From positions 1 to 6,256 of the forward strand of contig JAIYAJ010000096.1 of assembly GCA_027489105.1 (NCBI GenBank): a stretch of DNA of 6,256 nucleotides, written 5' to 3'. Below, one piece after another: positions 1 through 6,152 of this stretch (its first letter is position 1; each line of letters begins with the position of its first letter). The translations under genes were made by a program, and so were the position numbers. This DNA is from Zymomonas sp. (GTDB lineage Bacteria; Pseudomonadota; Alphaproteobacteria; Sphingomonadales; Sphingomonadaceae). The notes beneath the pieces were generated by a model, which worked only from the letters and a program-made list of their open reading frames with translations, ran no database searches and was not told the origin of the DNA.

Positions 1-188
1 ACGGTGTCGCTCACGGCCTGCAGCGCGCGGTGCAGCATGGGCACGGACTGCGCGAGGTCGATGATGTGGATCTTGTTGCGCTCGCCGAAGATGTACTGGG
101 ACATCTTGGGGTTCCAGCGGTGCGACTGGTGGCCGAAATGCGCCCCGGCTTCGAGGAGCTGGCGCATGGAGAATTCAGGAACTGCCAT
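1..188 (-). CDS. rpsB: 30S ribosomal protein S2, N-terminal part (cut by window edge)
   Basis: The minus strand from the ATG at 188-186 reads [20 protein letters not shown], continuing through [21 protein letters not shown] and [16 protein letters not shown]. These are the conserved opening blocks of bacterial ribosomal protein S2. S2 sits on the small-subunit head-body junction and helps recruit S1. Only the first 62 codons are inside the window; the rest runs off the left edge. The start is supported by GGAAAG at 203-198, nine bases upstream, and by the standard MA(V/L)P-FSMRQLLE beginning of alphaproteobacterial S2. In this class rpsB is normally followed by tsf (EF-Ts), which would lie beyond the edge. 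The protein is too conserved to be anything else. Confidence 0.96.
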   Translation of the reverse strand, partial: MAVPEFSMRQLLEAGAHFGHQSHRWNPKMSQYIFGERNKIHIIDLAQSVPMLHRALQAVSDT

Positions 189-328
189 TGGGTGGTTCTT
201 TCCGGTTACGAGTGCCTCTGCGGACCAGCGCGGCGGACCGGGCGACGCCTCAAGGCGAAACCGCGATCAGCCACCGGAAGGACGGAATAAGCTTCCGCCC
301 GTTTAGGCCCGCATGTGGGATGCCGGGG

Positions 329-357
329 GCGTTAGCAGGGTTTGCGGGCGGGGGCAA
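329..357 (-). promoter_or_regulatory. Possible rpsB promoter
   Basis: On the minus strand CTTGCCC gives a -35-like TTGCCC at 357-352. After a 17-base spacer comes TAACGC at 334-329 as a weak -10. The -35 and spacing fit the alphaproteobacterial CTTGAC-N17 pattern, but the -10 matches poorly. Transcription would begin near 322 and leave a leader of about 130 bases before the rpsB start. Such a leader is long enough to carry S2 autoregulation, as known for rpsB in enterobacteria, though I do not recognise that specific structure here. Confidence 0.35.
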
Positions 358-444
358 GGGAGTGACTGCGCATGGAACTCGGTTGGAGCCTGTCACGACG
401 CCAGCACAAAGTCGTGTAGCTCTGCCTTAAATTGCCAGCCACGA

Positions 445-474
445 TTGACTGGACGCGCGGCTGCATCCGATGCA
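445..474 (+). promoter_or_regulatory. Possible promoter and operator of the three-gene operon
   Basis: TTGACT at 445-450 is a good -35-like hexamer ahead of the methyltransferase gene. At the expected 17-18 base distance lies only a poor -10 (CGATGC or GATGCA, 468-474). Overlapping that -10 position is an inverted repeat, TGCAT at 462-466 and ATGCA at 470-474 with CCG between. A dyad covering the -10 would be a natural place for a repressor. The proposal rests on position and symmetry only. Confidence 0.22.
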
Positions 475-502
475 CGGTCTTGAAAAATGTGTAAGAATCG
501 AC

Positions 503-510
503 GAGGTGAG
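503..510 (+). promoter_or_regulatory. Ribosome binding site deciding the methyltransferase start
   Basis: GAGGTGAG lies just upstream of the ATG at 513, with six bases between GAGG (503-506) and the start. An in-frame TGA at 507-509 excludes any earlier start, so ATG 513 is the first possible initiation codon and is well served by this site. Confidence 0.75.
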
Positions 511-512
511 AG

Positions 513-1178
513 ATGCTGGATACGCCGACCACAGGGCGATCTCCCGCCGCCGATTTGCTAAAGCATGTTGAAGGCCGGCGTTTCAAAACGATTCTAGCCG
601 ATCCTCCATGGCAATTCGTAAATCGCACAGGGAAGGTAGCGCCGGAACACCGACGCCTGTCGCGATATGGCACATTAGATTTAGAGTGCATCAAATCCTT
701 GCCAGTCGCCAGCGTTGCGTCTCAATCAGCCCATATCTATCTCTGGGTACCAAACGCGCTCCTCCCCGAAGGACTGGAAGTACTAAATGCATGGGGATTT
801 AAATATAAATCAAATATTATATGGCACAAGATAAGAAAAGACGGCGGCCCTGACGGTCGTGGTGTTGGATTTTACTTTAGGAATGTTACAGAAATTCTTT
901 TATTTGGTGTACGTGGAAAAAACAACAGGACCCTAGATCCAGGACGAAGCCAAGTTAACTTCATCGCAACCAGAAAGCGTGAGCATTCGCGCAAACCCGA
1001 CGAGCAATATGCTATCATCGAATCGTGCTCACCGGGTCCTTATCTTGAGCTTTTTGGGCGCGGCGTTAGAGCAGGCTGGCATTGTTGGGGAAATCAAGCC
1101 GAACCTGACTATGAACCTTCGTGGCCAACTTACCAGCATAACTCTAAAACCGATGGCTCAATAACGCCATTTAAATAG
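513..1178 (+). CDS. MT-A70 family adenine-N6 methyltransferase
   Basis: This 221-residue protein carries the DPPW catalytic motif of amino-methyltransferases at residues 30-33, inside FKTILADPPWQF. It is followed by HIYLWVPNALL (74-84), WGFKYKSNIIWHK (94-106), a TEILLFGVRG strand (126-135), EHSRKPDEQY (157-166), YLELFGR (177-183) and GWHCWGNQ (188-195). This order is typical of the MT-A70 family (Pfam PF05063), whose members transfer a methyl group from S-adenosylmethionine to N6 of adenine in DNA or RNA. The family's bacterial and phage members are usually DNA methyltransferases, often without a linked restriction enzyme. The catalytic core looks intact and there is no obvious separate target-recognition domain. 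It is the first gene of a plus-strand operon, 13 bp before the next gene. Codons are AT-rich compared with dnaE (for example ATA, AGA, TTT), pointing to transfer. The family call is firm; the target site and DNA-versus-RNA substrate are unknown. Confidence 0.92.
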   Translation: MLDTPTTGRSPAADLLKHVEGRRFKTILADPPWQFVNRTGKVAPEHRRLSRYGTLDLECIKSLPVASVASQSAHIYLWVPNALLPEGLEVLNAWGFKYKSNIIWHKIRKDGGPDGRGVGFYFRNVTEILLFGVRGKNNRTLDPGRSQVNFIATRKREHSRKPDEQYAIIESCSPGPYLELFGRGVRAGWHCWGNQAEPDYEPSWPTYQHNSKTDGSITPFK

Positions 1179-1191
1179 ATTCCTTACCGGA

Positions 1192-2289
1192 ATGATCAAG
1201 ATGGACGATGCAATTGAGGAGTGGCGGCCGGGAAGTTTTACGAAAAACTTCAGTTGGGGAGCGCCGTCAAATGGCCTTAAACAACTTCACGCCGAGATTA
1301 ATCAAGGATTTTCTGAAGGCGTTCAGTCCGTTCCAAGATCCGCATTCCGAAAGCGTATTGCCAGCTCCGGGCGGCCTGACTATATCCCACTAAATTTCTT
1401 CCTTTTTAATGCTCCTCAACTGGGCGCAGACTTTGTTATCTACGACGAACTGTGCTTCCAAGCGCAATTTTTTCCGCATAGTTCCGATTTTGATCTTTTA
1501 GCACTATTCGCCTTCAATTTCAGCTTCGTGGGGATTTGGAATAAGGCTCAGCCAGGTCAAGATCGACCTGCACTATGGGCAAACTCTTATGTACGCGAAA
1601 GGTTAGCTGCCGACCTAGATTGGGATGCAACACGAGCATCAGCTGATGACATTCAATCATACGTATCAAACGACCCAAGATTTAAAGCTCAAACCTCACG
1701 TAAAATTTCGACAAATCTTGCGTATCTTTACAAGATAGGAAAACTTTATAAATGCAAAACCGAGAAGATCGAGCGTTGGTGGATAAATGCGCTTTTCCTG
1801 GCCCTTGATCGAATCGTACAAACGCGGTTGTTACAGGGCAAGACTACGCTGGCAAATGACTATGCTGCGCTTCTTACATCAAATGGATTTATGCAACTAA
1901 CCGGCCCTCGTTCCCTTGAAAAGCAGTTAGCCATAAAGCATCTATCAAAACTATATGCAGCGTGCGGAGGCATAAACAGATTCTCAGATGATTTTGTAAA
2001 AGGTCTTACATTAACAAATCTTGCGACTATCCAGAATTATATTGACGTACGCCCCGGTGGAGCTATTCACGTCTCAAATCCTAACATTTTAAAGACGCTC
2101 CCAATGATCTGCGCTTCGTTGGCGAGACATGCTGGCTTTGATTTTCTTGATCCCGACGAACTTGAGGCTTTTAACGTTGACGACTTCGTCAAAGCTAAAG
2201 CAGCGTCGGCAATTAGCCGGCTAGCAGCACGAGGCATTAAACCGACTATGACGGCTGCGGAATTACTCAAGCTTACGAGGGAGAAATGA
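1192..2289 (+). CDS. Uncharacterised protein between methyltransferase and PIN nuclease
   Basis: I do not recognise this 365-residue protein. It appears soluble, with no signal peptide or membrane segment. The N-terminal third is rich in aromatic and motif-like stretches: WRPGSFTKNFSWG (11-23), GRPDYIPLNFFLFN (60-73), DFVIYDELCFQAQ (80-92), LALFAFNFSFVGIW (103-116) and RPALWANSYVRERL (125-138). Residues 166-185 (AQTSRKISTNLAYLYKIGKL) look like a helix-turn-helix or winged-helix segment, which would suggest nucleic-acid binding; this is inference. Residues 334-365 form a charged, probably helical tail ending TMTAAELLKLTREK, which resembles the toxin-binding tails of small antitoxins. No nuclease motif such as PD-(D/E)xK is evident. 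The start may be ATG 1192 or, better spaced from GGA at 1189-1191, ATG 1201 (residue 4). Its stop overlaps the next gene's start by 4 bp, implying translational coupling. It is AT-rich like its neighbours. Confidence 0.85.
   Translation: MIKMDDAIEEWRPGSFTKNFSWGAPSNGLKQLHAEINQGFSEGVQSVPRSAFRKRIASSGRPDYIPLNFFLFNAPQLGADFVIYDELCFQAQFFPHSSDFDLLALFAFNFSFVGIWNKAQPGQDRPALWANSYVRERLAADLDWDATRASADDIQSYVSNDPRFKAQTSRKISTNLAYLYKIGKLYKCKTEKIERWWINALFLALDRIVQTRLLQGKTTLANDYAALLTSNGFMQLTGPRSLEKQLAIKHLSKLYAACGGINRFSDDFVKGLTLTNLATIQNYIDVRPGGAIHVSNPNILKTLPMICASLARHAGFDFLDPDELEAFNVDDFVKAKAASAISRLAARGIKPTMTAAELLKLTREK
2277..2283 (+). promoter_or_regulatory. Ribosome binding site and coupling junction for the PIN gene
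   Basis: GAGGGAG lies inside the last codons of the preceding gene, ending two bases before ATG 2286 (five bases from GAGG). The ATG overlaps the upstream TGA (2287-2289) as ATGA. This is a classic arrangement for coupled translation and stoichiometric production of two partner proteins. Confidence 0.75.
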
Positions 2290-2690
2290 CCGCCTTTGTT
2301 GATACTTGCATTTTGATATCTCTCCTAGACGATCAAGACAAAAATCATCTATGGTCAGTCGCAGAGATATCAAAAAGGAAACGCTCTGGGCCAATGATTA
2401 TCTGTGATATTGTCTATTGCGAAGCTTCGATCGCGATGAACAGTAACCAAGAACTTGATGAGGCTTTGGACGCATGGGGAATCGAGCGGCTAGCAGAATC
2501 GGACAGTGCATTGTTCCGCGCGGGTCGAGCCTTTAAAAAGTATAAGGAGGACAACAAAGGTCCGAAATTAGGAGTAGTGCCGGATTTCTTGATAGGCGCG
2601 GTGGCTGAAGTCAATGCTGCTCCTTTGATTTCAAGCAACCGGAAGGATTTTACAGGATATTTTCCGGCAGTGAAAATAGTTTCGCCGTAG
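2286..2690 (+). CDS. PIN-domain ribonuclease, VapC-like
   Basis: This 134-residue protein starts FVDTCILISLLDD, the first strand and metal-binding Asp (D6) of PIN domains. It continues with CEASIA (E46), VPDFLIGAVAEV (D100) and SSNRKDFTGYF (D121), giving the usual set of acidic residues for a Mg2+/Mn2+-dependent RNase. Length and order match VapC-type toxins, which cleave tRNA, rRNA or mRNA when not bound by their antitoxin. The usual VapB antitoxin gene, roughly 70-90 codons just upstream, is absent. Its place is taken by the 365-residue unknown protein, with a 4-bp ATGA overlap. The protein may thus be a toxin neutralised by that partner, or the effector nuclease of a defence operon with the methyltransferase. 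The gene is AT-rich and ends 21 bp from the dnaE stop codon. Domain assignment is strong; biological role is inferred. Confidence 0.88.
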   Translation: MTAFVDTCILISLLDDQDKNHLWSVAEISKRKRSGPMIICDIVYCEASIAMNSNQELDEALDAWGIERLAESDSALFRAGRAFKKYKEDNKGPKLGVVPDFLIGAVAEVNAAPLISSNRKDFTGYFPAVKIVSP

Positions 2691-2711
2691 AGTTGGTCTG
2701 AATGAACATCC
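2691..2711. other. Convergent gap between the PIN gene and dnaE
   Basis: Only 21 bases separate the two convergent stop codons. No stem followed by a T-run is visible on either strand. The only symmetry is a weak GAGTTG (2690-2695) / CAACTC (2718-2723) pair with a 22-base loop, which reaches into both genes. This is the right-hand junction of the AT-rich cassette with the GC-rich backbone. Confidence 0.6.
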
Positions 2712-5700
2712 TCAACACAACTCCACACTCACCACCCCCGGCACAGCGCGGAGCGCCCCCGCGATCTGCGGGTTGACCAAGCGTTTCCCCGGCAGCTCGA
2801 TCTCGATTTCCTCGTCGCCCTGATCGACGATGACGACGACGGAGATGCGGGCGTCGCCCTGGCCCTTCAGCCGCTCGGTGAGCGCGGCCACGGGCTTCTC
2901 GTCGCGCACGAAGATGCGCATGTCCTGCTTCTGCCGGGCGGCGGCGGCATCCAGCGGCTCCACGCTCTCGATGCGCGGCTTCACCTCGTCCCCGTCCAGC
3001 GTGGCCGACATCATGAAGAGCAGCACCGCGCCGGGCTCGAGCAGGTCGCGGTAGCGCTGCAGCCCTTCGGAGAACAGCACCGCCTCGAAATGCCCGCTCT
3101 GATCGGAGAGCTGGACGATGCCCATCTTGTTGCCCGTCTTGGTGCGGCGCTCCGAGCGGTCGATGACGGAGGCGGCGACGCGGCCCATCGAGGCGCCCGT
3201 CTGCCGCACCGTGGCGGCGAACTCGGTGAAGCGGCGCACGCGCAGCCGCTGCAGCACCAGCGCGTAATCATCGAGCGGATGGCCCGAGAGGAAGAAGCCG
3301 ACCGCGCCATGCTCCTTCTGCAGCTTCTCGGAGGCGAGCCAGGGCTGATAGGGCGGGATGACCAGCGCATCCACCGCGCCTGAGCCGAACAGCTCGTTCT
3401 GCCCGCCCTCATGGGCCTCGCGCGTGCGCTGGGCCAGCGCCACGATGCCGTCGATGGCCGCCGTGGCGCGGGCGCGGTCCGGCTCCAGCTCATCGAAGGC
3501 GCCGGCCGCGATCAGCGCCTCGATGGTGCGCTTGTTGACGCGCTTCGTGTCCATGCGCCGCGCGAAATCGGCCAGGTCGCGATAGGGCCCCTGCTCCGCG
3601 CGGCAGGCCACGATGGACTTCACCGCCTCCTCGCCCACCCCGCGAATGGCCGCAAGCGCATAGAAGATCTTGCCATCCGCCACATCGAAGGCGACGCCGG
3701 AATGGTTGATCGAGGGCGGCTCGACCTTGATGCCCAGCCGCTCCGCATCGCGCCGGAATTCGGCGAGCTTGTCGGTGTTGGACATGTCCAGCGTCATCGA
3801 CGCGGCCAGGAACTCCACCGGGTAGTTCGCCTTGAGATAGGCCGTCTGGTAGGAGACGACCGCATAGGCCGCCGCGTGGCTCTTGTTGAAGCCGTAATCC
3901 GCGAACTTGGCCAGAAGGTCGAAGATCTCGGAAGCGAGGCTTTCGGACAGGCCCCGCTCGGTGGCGCCGCGGGTGAAGCGGTCGCGCTGGGCGTCCATCT
4001 CGGCCTTCACCTTCTTGCCCATGGCGCGGCGCAGCAGATCCGCCTCGCCGAGCGAATAGCCAGAGAGCGCCTGCGCCACCTGCATCACCTGCTCCTGGTA
4101 GACGATGATGCCATGCGTCTCGGAGAGGTAGGGCTCCAGCGCCGGGTGAAGGTAGCTCGCCTTCTCCAGCCCCAGCTTGCGGCGGCAATAGGTGGGGATG
4201 TTGTCCATGGGGCCGGGGCGATAGAGCGCGACGAGCGCGATCAGATCCTCCACCCGGTCGGCCTTCATCTCGATCAGCGCCTTCCGCATGCCGGCGCTTT
4301 CCACCTGGAACACGCCGACCGTCTCGCCGCGCGCCAGCATCTCGTATGTCTTGGCGTCGTCGAAGGGCAGGCTGTCGAGCTTCACCTCGATGCCGCGCTG
4401 GGCGATCAGCTTCACCGCCGTGGTCAGCACGGTGAGGGTCTTGAGGCCCAGGAAGTCGAACTTCACCAGCCCCGCCTGCTCCACCCACTTCATGTTGAAC
4501 TGGGTGACACGCCCGCCCGTGCGCGGATCGCGATAGAGCGGCACGAGCTTCTGCAGCGGCCTGTCGCCGATGACGACGCCCGCCGCATGGGTCGAGGCGT
4601 GCCGGTGCAGCCCCTCGAGCTTCTGCGCGATCTCGAGCATCCGGCCAACGATGGGCTCGTCGGTCGCGGCCATCTGCAGCTTGGGCTCGAGCTTGATCGC
4701 CTCGGCCAGCGGCGTGATCTTGCCCGGCGCCTGCGGCACCAGCTTGGTCAGCTTGTCCACCTGGCCATAGGGCATTTCCAGCACGCGGCCGACATCGCGC
4801 ATCACGCCGCGCGCCAGCAGCGTGCCGAAGGTGATGATCTGCGCCACGCGCTCATGACCATAGCGCTCGCGCACATAATCGATCACCTCCTCGCGCCGAT
4901 CCTGGCAGAAGTCGATGTCGAAGTCGGGCATCGAGACGCGGTCGGGGTTGAGGAAGCGCTCGAACAGCAGCCCGAAGCGCAGGGGGTCCACATCCGTGAT
5001 CGTCAGCGCGTAGGCCACCAGCGAGCCTGCGCCCGAGCCGCGCCCCGGCCCCACCGGAATGTCCTGGCTCTTCGCGAACTTGATGAAGTCCGCCACGATG
5101 AGGAAGTAGCCGGGGAACTTCATCCGCTCGATGACGCCAAGCTCGAAGGCCAGCCGCTTCTCGTAGTCCTCCTGCGTGAAGCCCGGCGCCGGGCCATGCG
5201 CCTGCAGCCGCGCCTTCAGCCCCGCCTCGGCCTGTTCGCGCAGCTCCTCGGGCTCGTCGCGCCCGCTCGCCGTCTCGTAGCGCGGCAAAATGGGCTTGCG
5301 CACCGTGGGCCGCCAGGCGCAGCGCATCGCCACTTCCACTGTCGTGGAAACGGCCTCGGGCAGATCGGCGAAGCGCCGCGCCATCTCGGCCCGGCTGGCG
5401 AAATACTGCCCGTCCGCCACGCGCCGGCGGTCGTCGTCGGACATCAGCCGTCCGGCCGCGATCGCCATCAGCGCGTCATGCGCCTCATGGTCCGCGGGCT
5501 TGCCGAAGAACGGCTCGTTGGTGGCGACGATGGGCAGCCCGCGCTCATAGGCGAGCGCCAGGAGCTCGCCCTCGCTCGGCAGGGCGCCGCCCGTCCCCGG
5601 CCGCTGGATCTCGACATACAGCCGCCCGTCGAAGGCCCGGTGCAGCGTATCGAGCCGGCTTGCCGCCTGCTCGCGGCGGCCTTCGTTCAGCGCGAGGTCG

Positions 5701-6152
5701 ACAGGCCCGCCCATGCCGCCCGTCAATGCGATCAGCCCTTCATTGTGCTTCTGGAAGATCGAGAGCGGCACGCAAGGCGGCGCGCCCAACTCCGGGTCCA
5801 TGTAGGCGACGCAGATCAGCGCCAGCAGGTTCTCGTAGCCCTCCTCGCTCGCGGCCAGCAGCACGACGTGCGGATGCACGACATGCAGCGGCCGGCGGGA
5901 GTCCGACACCACATCCTCGCAGTCGATGCACAGCTGCACGCCCACGATGGGCTGGATGCCCGAGCCCGCCATCTTCTCGGAGAACTCGAGGGCGCCGAAC
6001 AGGTTGTTGGTGTCGGTCAGCGCCAGCGCCGGCTGCTTGTCGGCCAGCGCCAGCTTGTTGAGCGCCGGGATCGTCATCGCGCCTTCGAGCAGCGAATAGC
6101 TCGAATGGACGTGAAGGTGGACGAAGCCGGGGTCGGATGGAATCGCGGGCAT
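2712..6152 (-). CDS. dnaE: DNA polymerase III subunit alpha, complete
   Basis: This 1146-residue protein is the replicative polymerase catalytic subunit, which acts in the Pol III holoenzyme with the beta clamp, DnaQ and the clamp loader. The N-terminal PHP domain opens with HLHVHSSYSLLEGA (12-25). The palm carries GPGRGSGAGS, then MPDFDIDF (408-415) with D412 and D414, and VKFDFLGLKTL with D566. These match the E. coli catalytic trio D401, D403 and D555 at a constant offset. FNKSHAAAYAVVSYQTAYLK is the conserved fingers block, and QNELF (918-922) is a good beta-clamp-binding motif near the E. coli position. An OB-fold region follows. Length is normal for DnaE1 (E. coli 1160). The PHP motif reads ALTDTNNLFG (43-52), with Thr48 where metal-binding PHP domains have His, so the PHP domain is probably not a nuclease. 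AGGAG at 6163-6159, six bases before the ATG at 6152-6150, supports the start. Confidence 0.98.
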   Translation of the reverse strand: MPAIPSDPGFVHLHVHSSYSLLEGAMTIPALNKLALADKQPALALTDTNNLFGALEFSEKMAGSGIQPIVGVQLCIDCEDVVSDSRRPLHVVHPHVVLLAASEEGYENLLALICVAYMDPELGAPPCVPLSIFQKHNEGLIALTGGMGGPVDLALNEGRREQAASRLDTLHRAFDGRLYVEIQRPGTGGALPSEGELLALAYERGLPIVATNEPFFGKPADHEAHDALMAIAAGRLMSDDDRRRVADGQYFASRAEMARRFADLPEAVSTTVEVAMRCAWRPTVRKPILPRYETASGRDEPEELREQAEAGLKARLQAHGPAPGFTQEDYEKRLAFELGVIERMKFPGYFLIVADFIKFAKSQDIPVGPGRGSGAGSLVAYALTITDVDPLRFGLLFERFLNPDRVSMPDFDIDFCQDRREEVIDYVRERYGHERVAQIITFGTLLARGVMRDVGRVLEMPYGQVDKLTKLVPQAPGKITPLAEAIKLEPKLQMAATDEPIVGRMLEIAQKLEGLHRHASTHAAGVVIGDRPLQKLVPLYRDPRTGGRVTQFNMKWVEQAGLVKFDFLGLKTLTVLTTAVKLIAQRGIEVKLDSLPFDDAKTYEMLARGETVGVFQVESAGMRKALIEMKADRVEDLIALVALYRPGPMDNIPTYCRRKLGLEKASYLHPALEPYLSETHGIIVYQEQVMQVAQALSGYSLGEADLLRRAMGKKVKAEMDAQRDRFTRGATERGLSESLASEIFDLLAKFADYGFNKSHAAAYAVVSYQTAYLKANYPVEFLAASMTLDMSNTDKLAEFRRDAERLGIKVEPPSINHSGVAFDVADGKIFYALAAIRGVGEEAVKSIVACRAEQGPYRDLADFARRMDTKRVNKRTIEALIAAGAFDELEPDRARATAAIDGIVALAQRTREAHEGGQNELFGSGAVDALVIPPYQPWLASEKLQKEHGAVGFFLSGHPLDDYALVLQRLRVRRFTEFAATVRQTGASMGRVAASVIDRSERRTKTGNKMGIVQLSDQSGHFEAVLFSEGLQRYRDLLEPGAVLLFMMSATLDGDEVKPRIESVEPLDAAAARQKQDMRIFVRDEKPVAALTERLKGQGDARISVVVIVDQGDEEIEIELPGKRLVNPQIAGALRAVPGVVSVELC

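Larger units (their letters stand above)
189..512. other. Intergenic region: rpsB leader plus upstream region of the methyltransferase operon
   Basis: These 324 bases lie between two divergent genes and contain no convincing gene. The part nearest rpsB (189 to about 330) is GC-rich like the host backbone and would be the rpsB mRNA leader. It holds small potential hairpins, for example CGCC/GGCG around TCAA at 246-257 and CGGAA/TTCCG at 283-297. The part from about 360 to 512 becomes less GC-rich and probably contains the left edge of the acquired cassette, but no sharp boundary is visible. A 6-bp inverted repeat (CACGAC at 394-399, GTCGTG at 411-416) and a TGCAT/ATGCA inverted repeat at 462-474 lie here. 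The minus-strand open frame across 332-694 has no recognisable protein similarity and mostly mirrors the methyltransferase gene. Confidence 0.6.

Noticed and set aside
376..404. tRNA-like T-arm (GGTTGGAGCC followed by GCCA) as a possible attachment site
   Set aside because: The T-stem does not pair, the loop lacks TTCRA, and no acceptor or anticodon arm is found upstream.
486..505. Extended -10-like TGTAAGAAT just before the methyltransferase gene
   Set aside because: It would place the transcription start inside the ribosome binding site, and no -35 hexamer is present at the right distance.
332..694. 120-codon minus-strand frame spanning the intergenic region and the start of the methyltransferase gene
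   Set aside because: It is about half antisense to a well-supported gene, shows no recognisable domain, and would have to cross the probable promoter region of both flanking transcripts.
2544..2550. Perfect Shine-Dalgarno-like AAGGAGG inside the PIN gene
   Set aside because: It encodes Lys-Glu-Asp in the PIN frame and no ATG, GTG or TTG lies at a useful distance downstream with an open frame.
360..2725. Direct repeats bounding the cassette
   Set aside because: Comparing about 80 bases on each side by eye gave only matches of five or so bases, which are expected by chance.
3490..4488. 332-codon minus-strand frame inside dnaE
   Set aside because: It is an alternative frame of dnaE on the same strand, rich in Gly/Arg/Ala with no motif; a compositional shadow.
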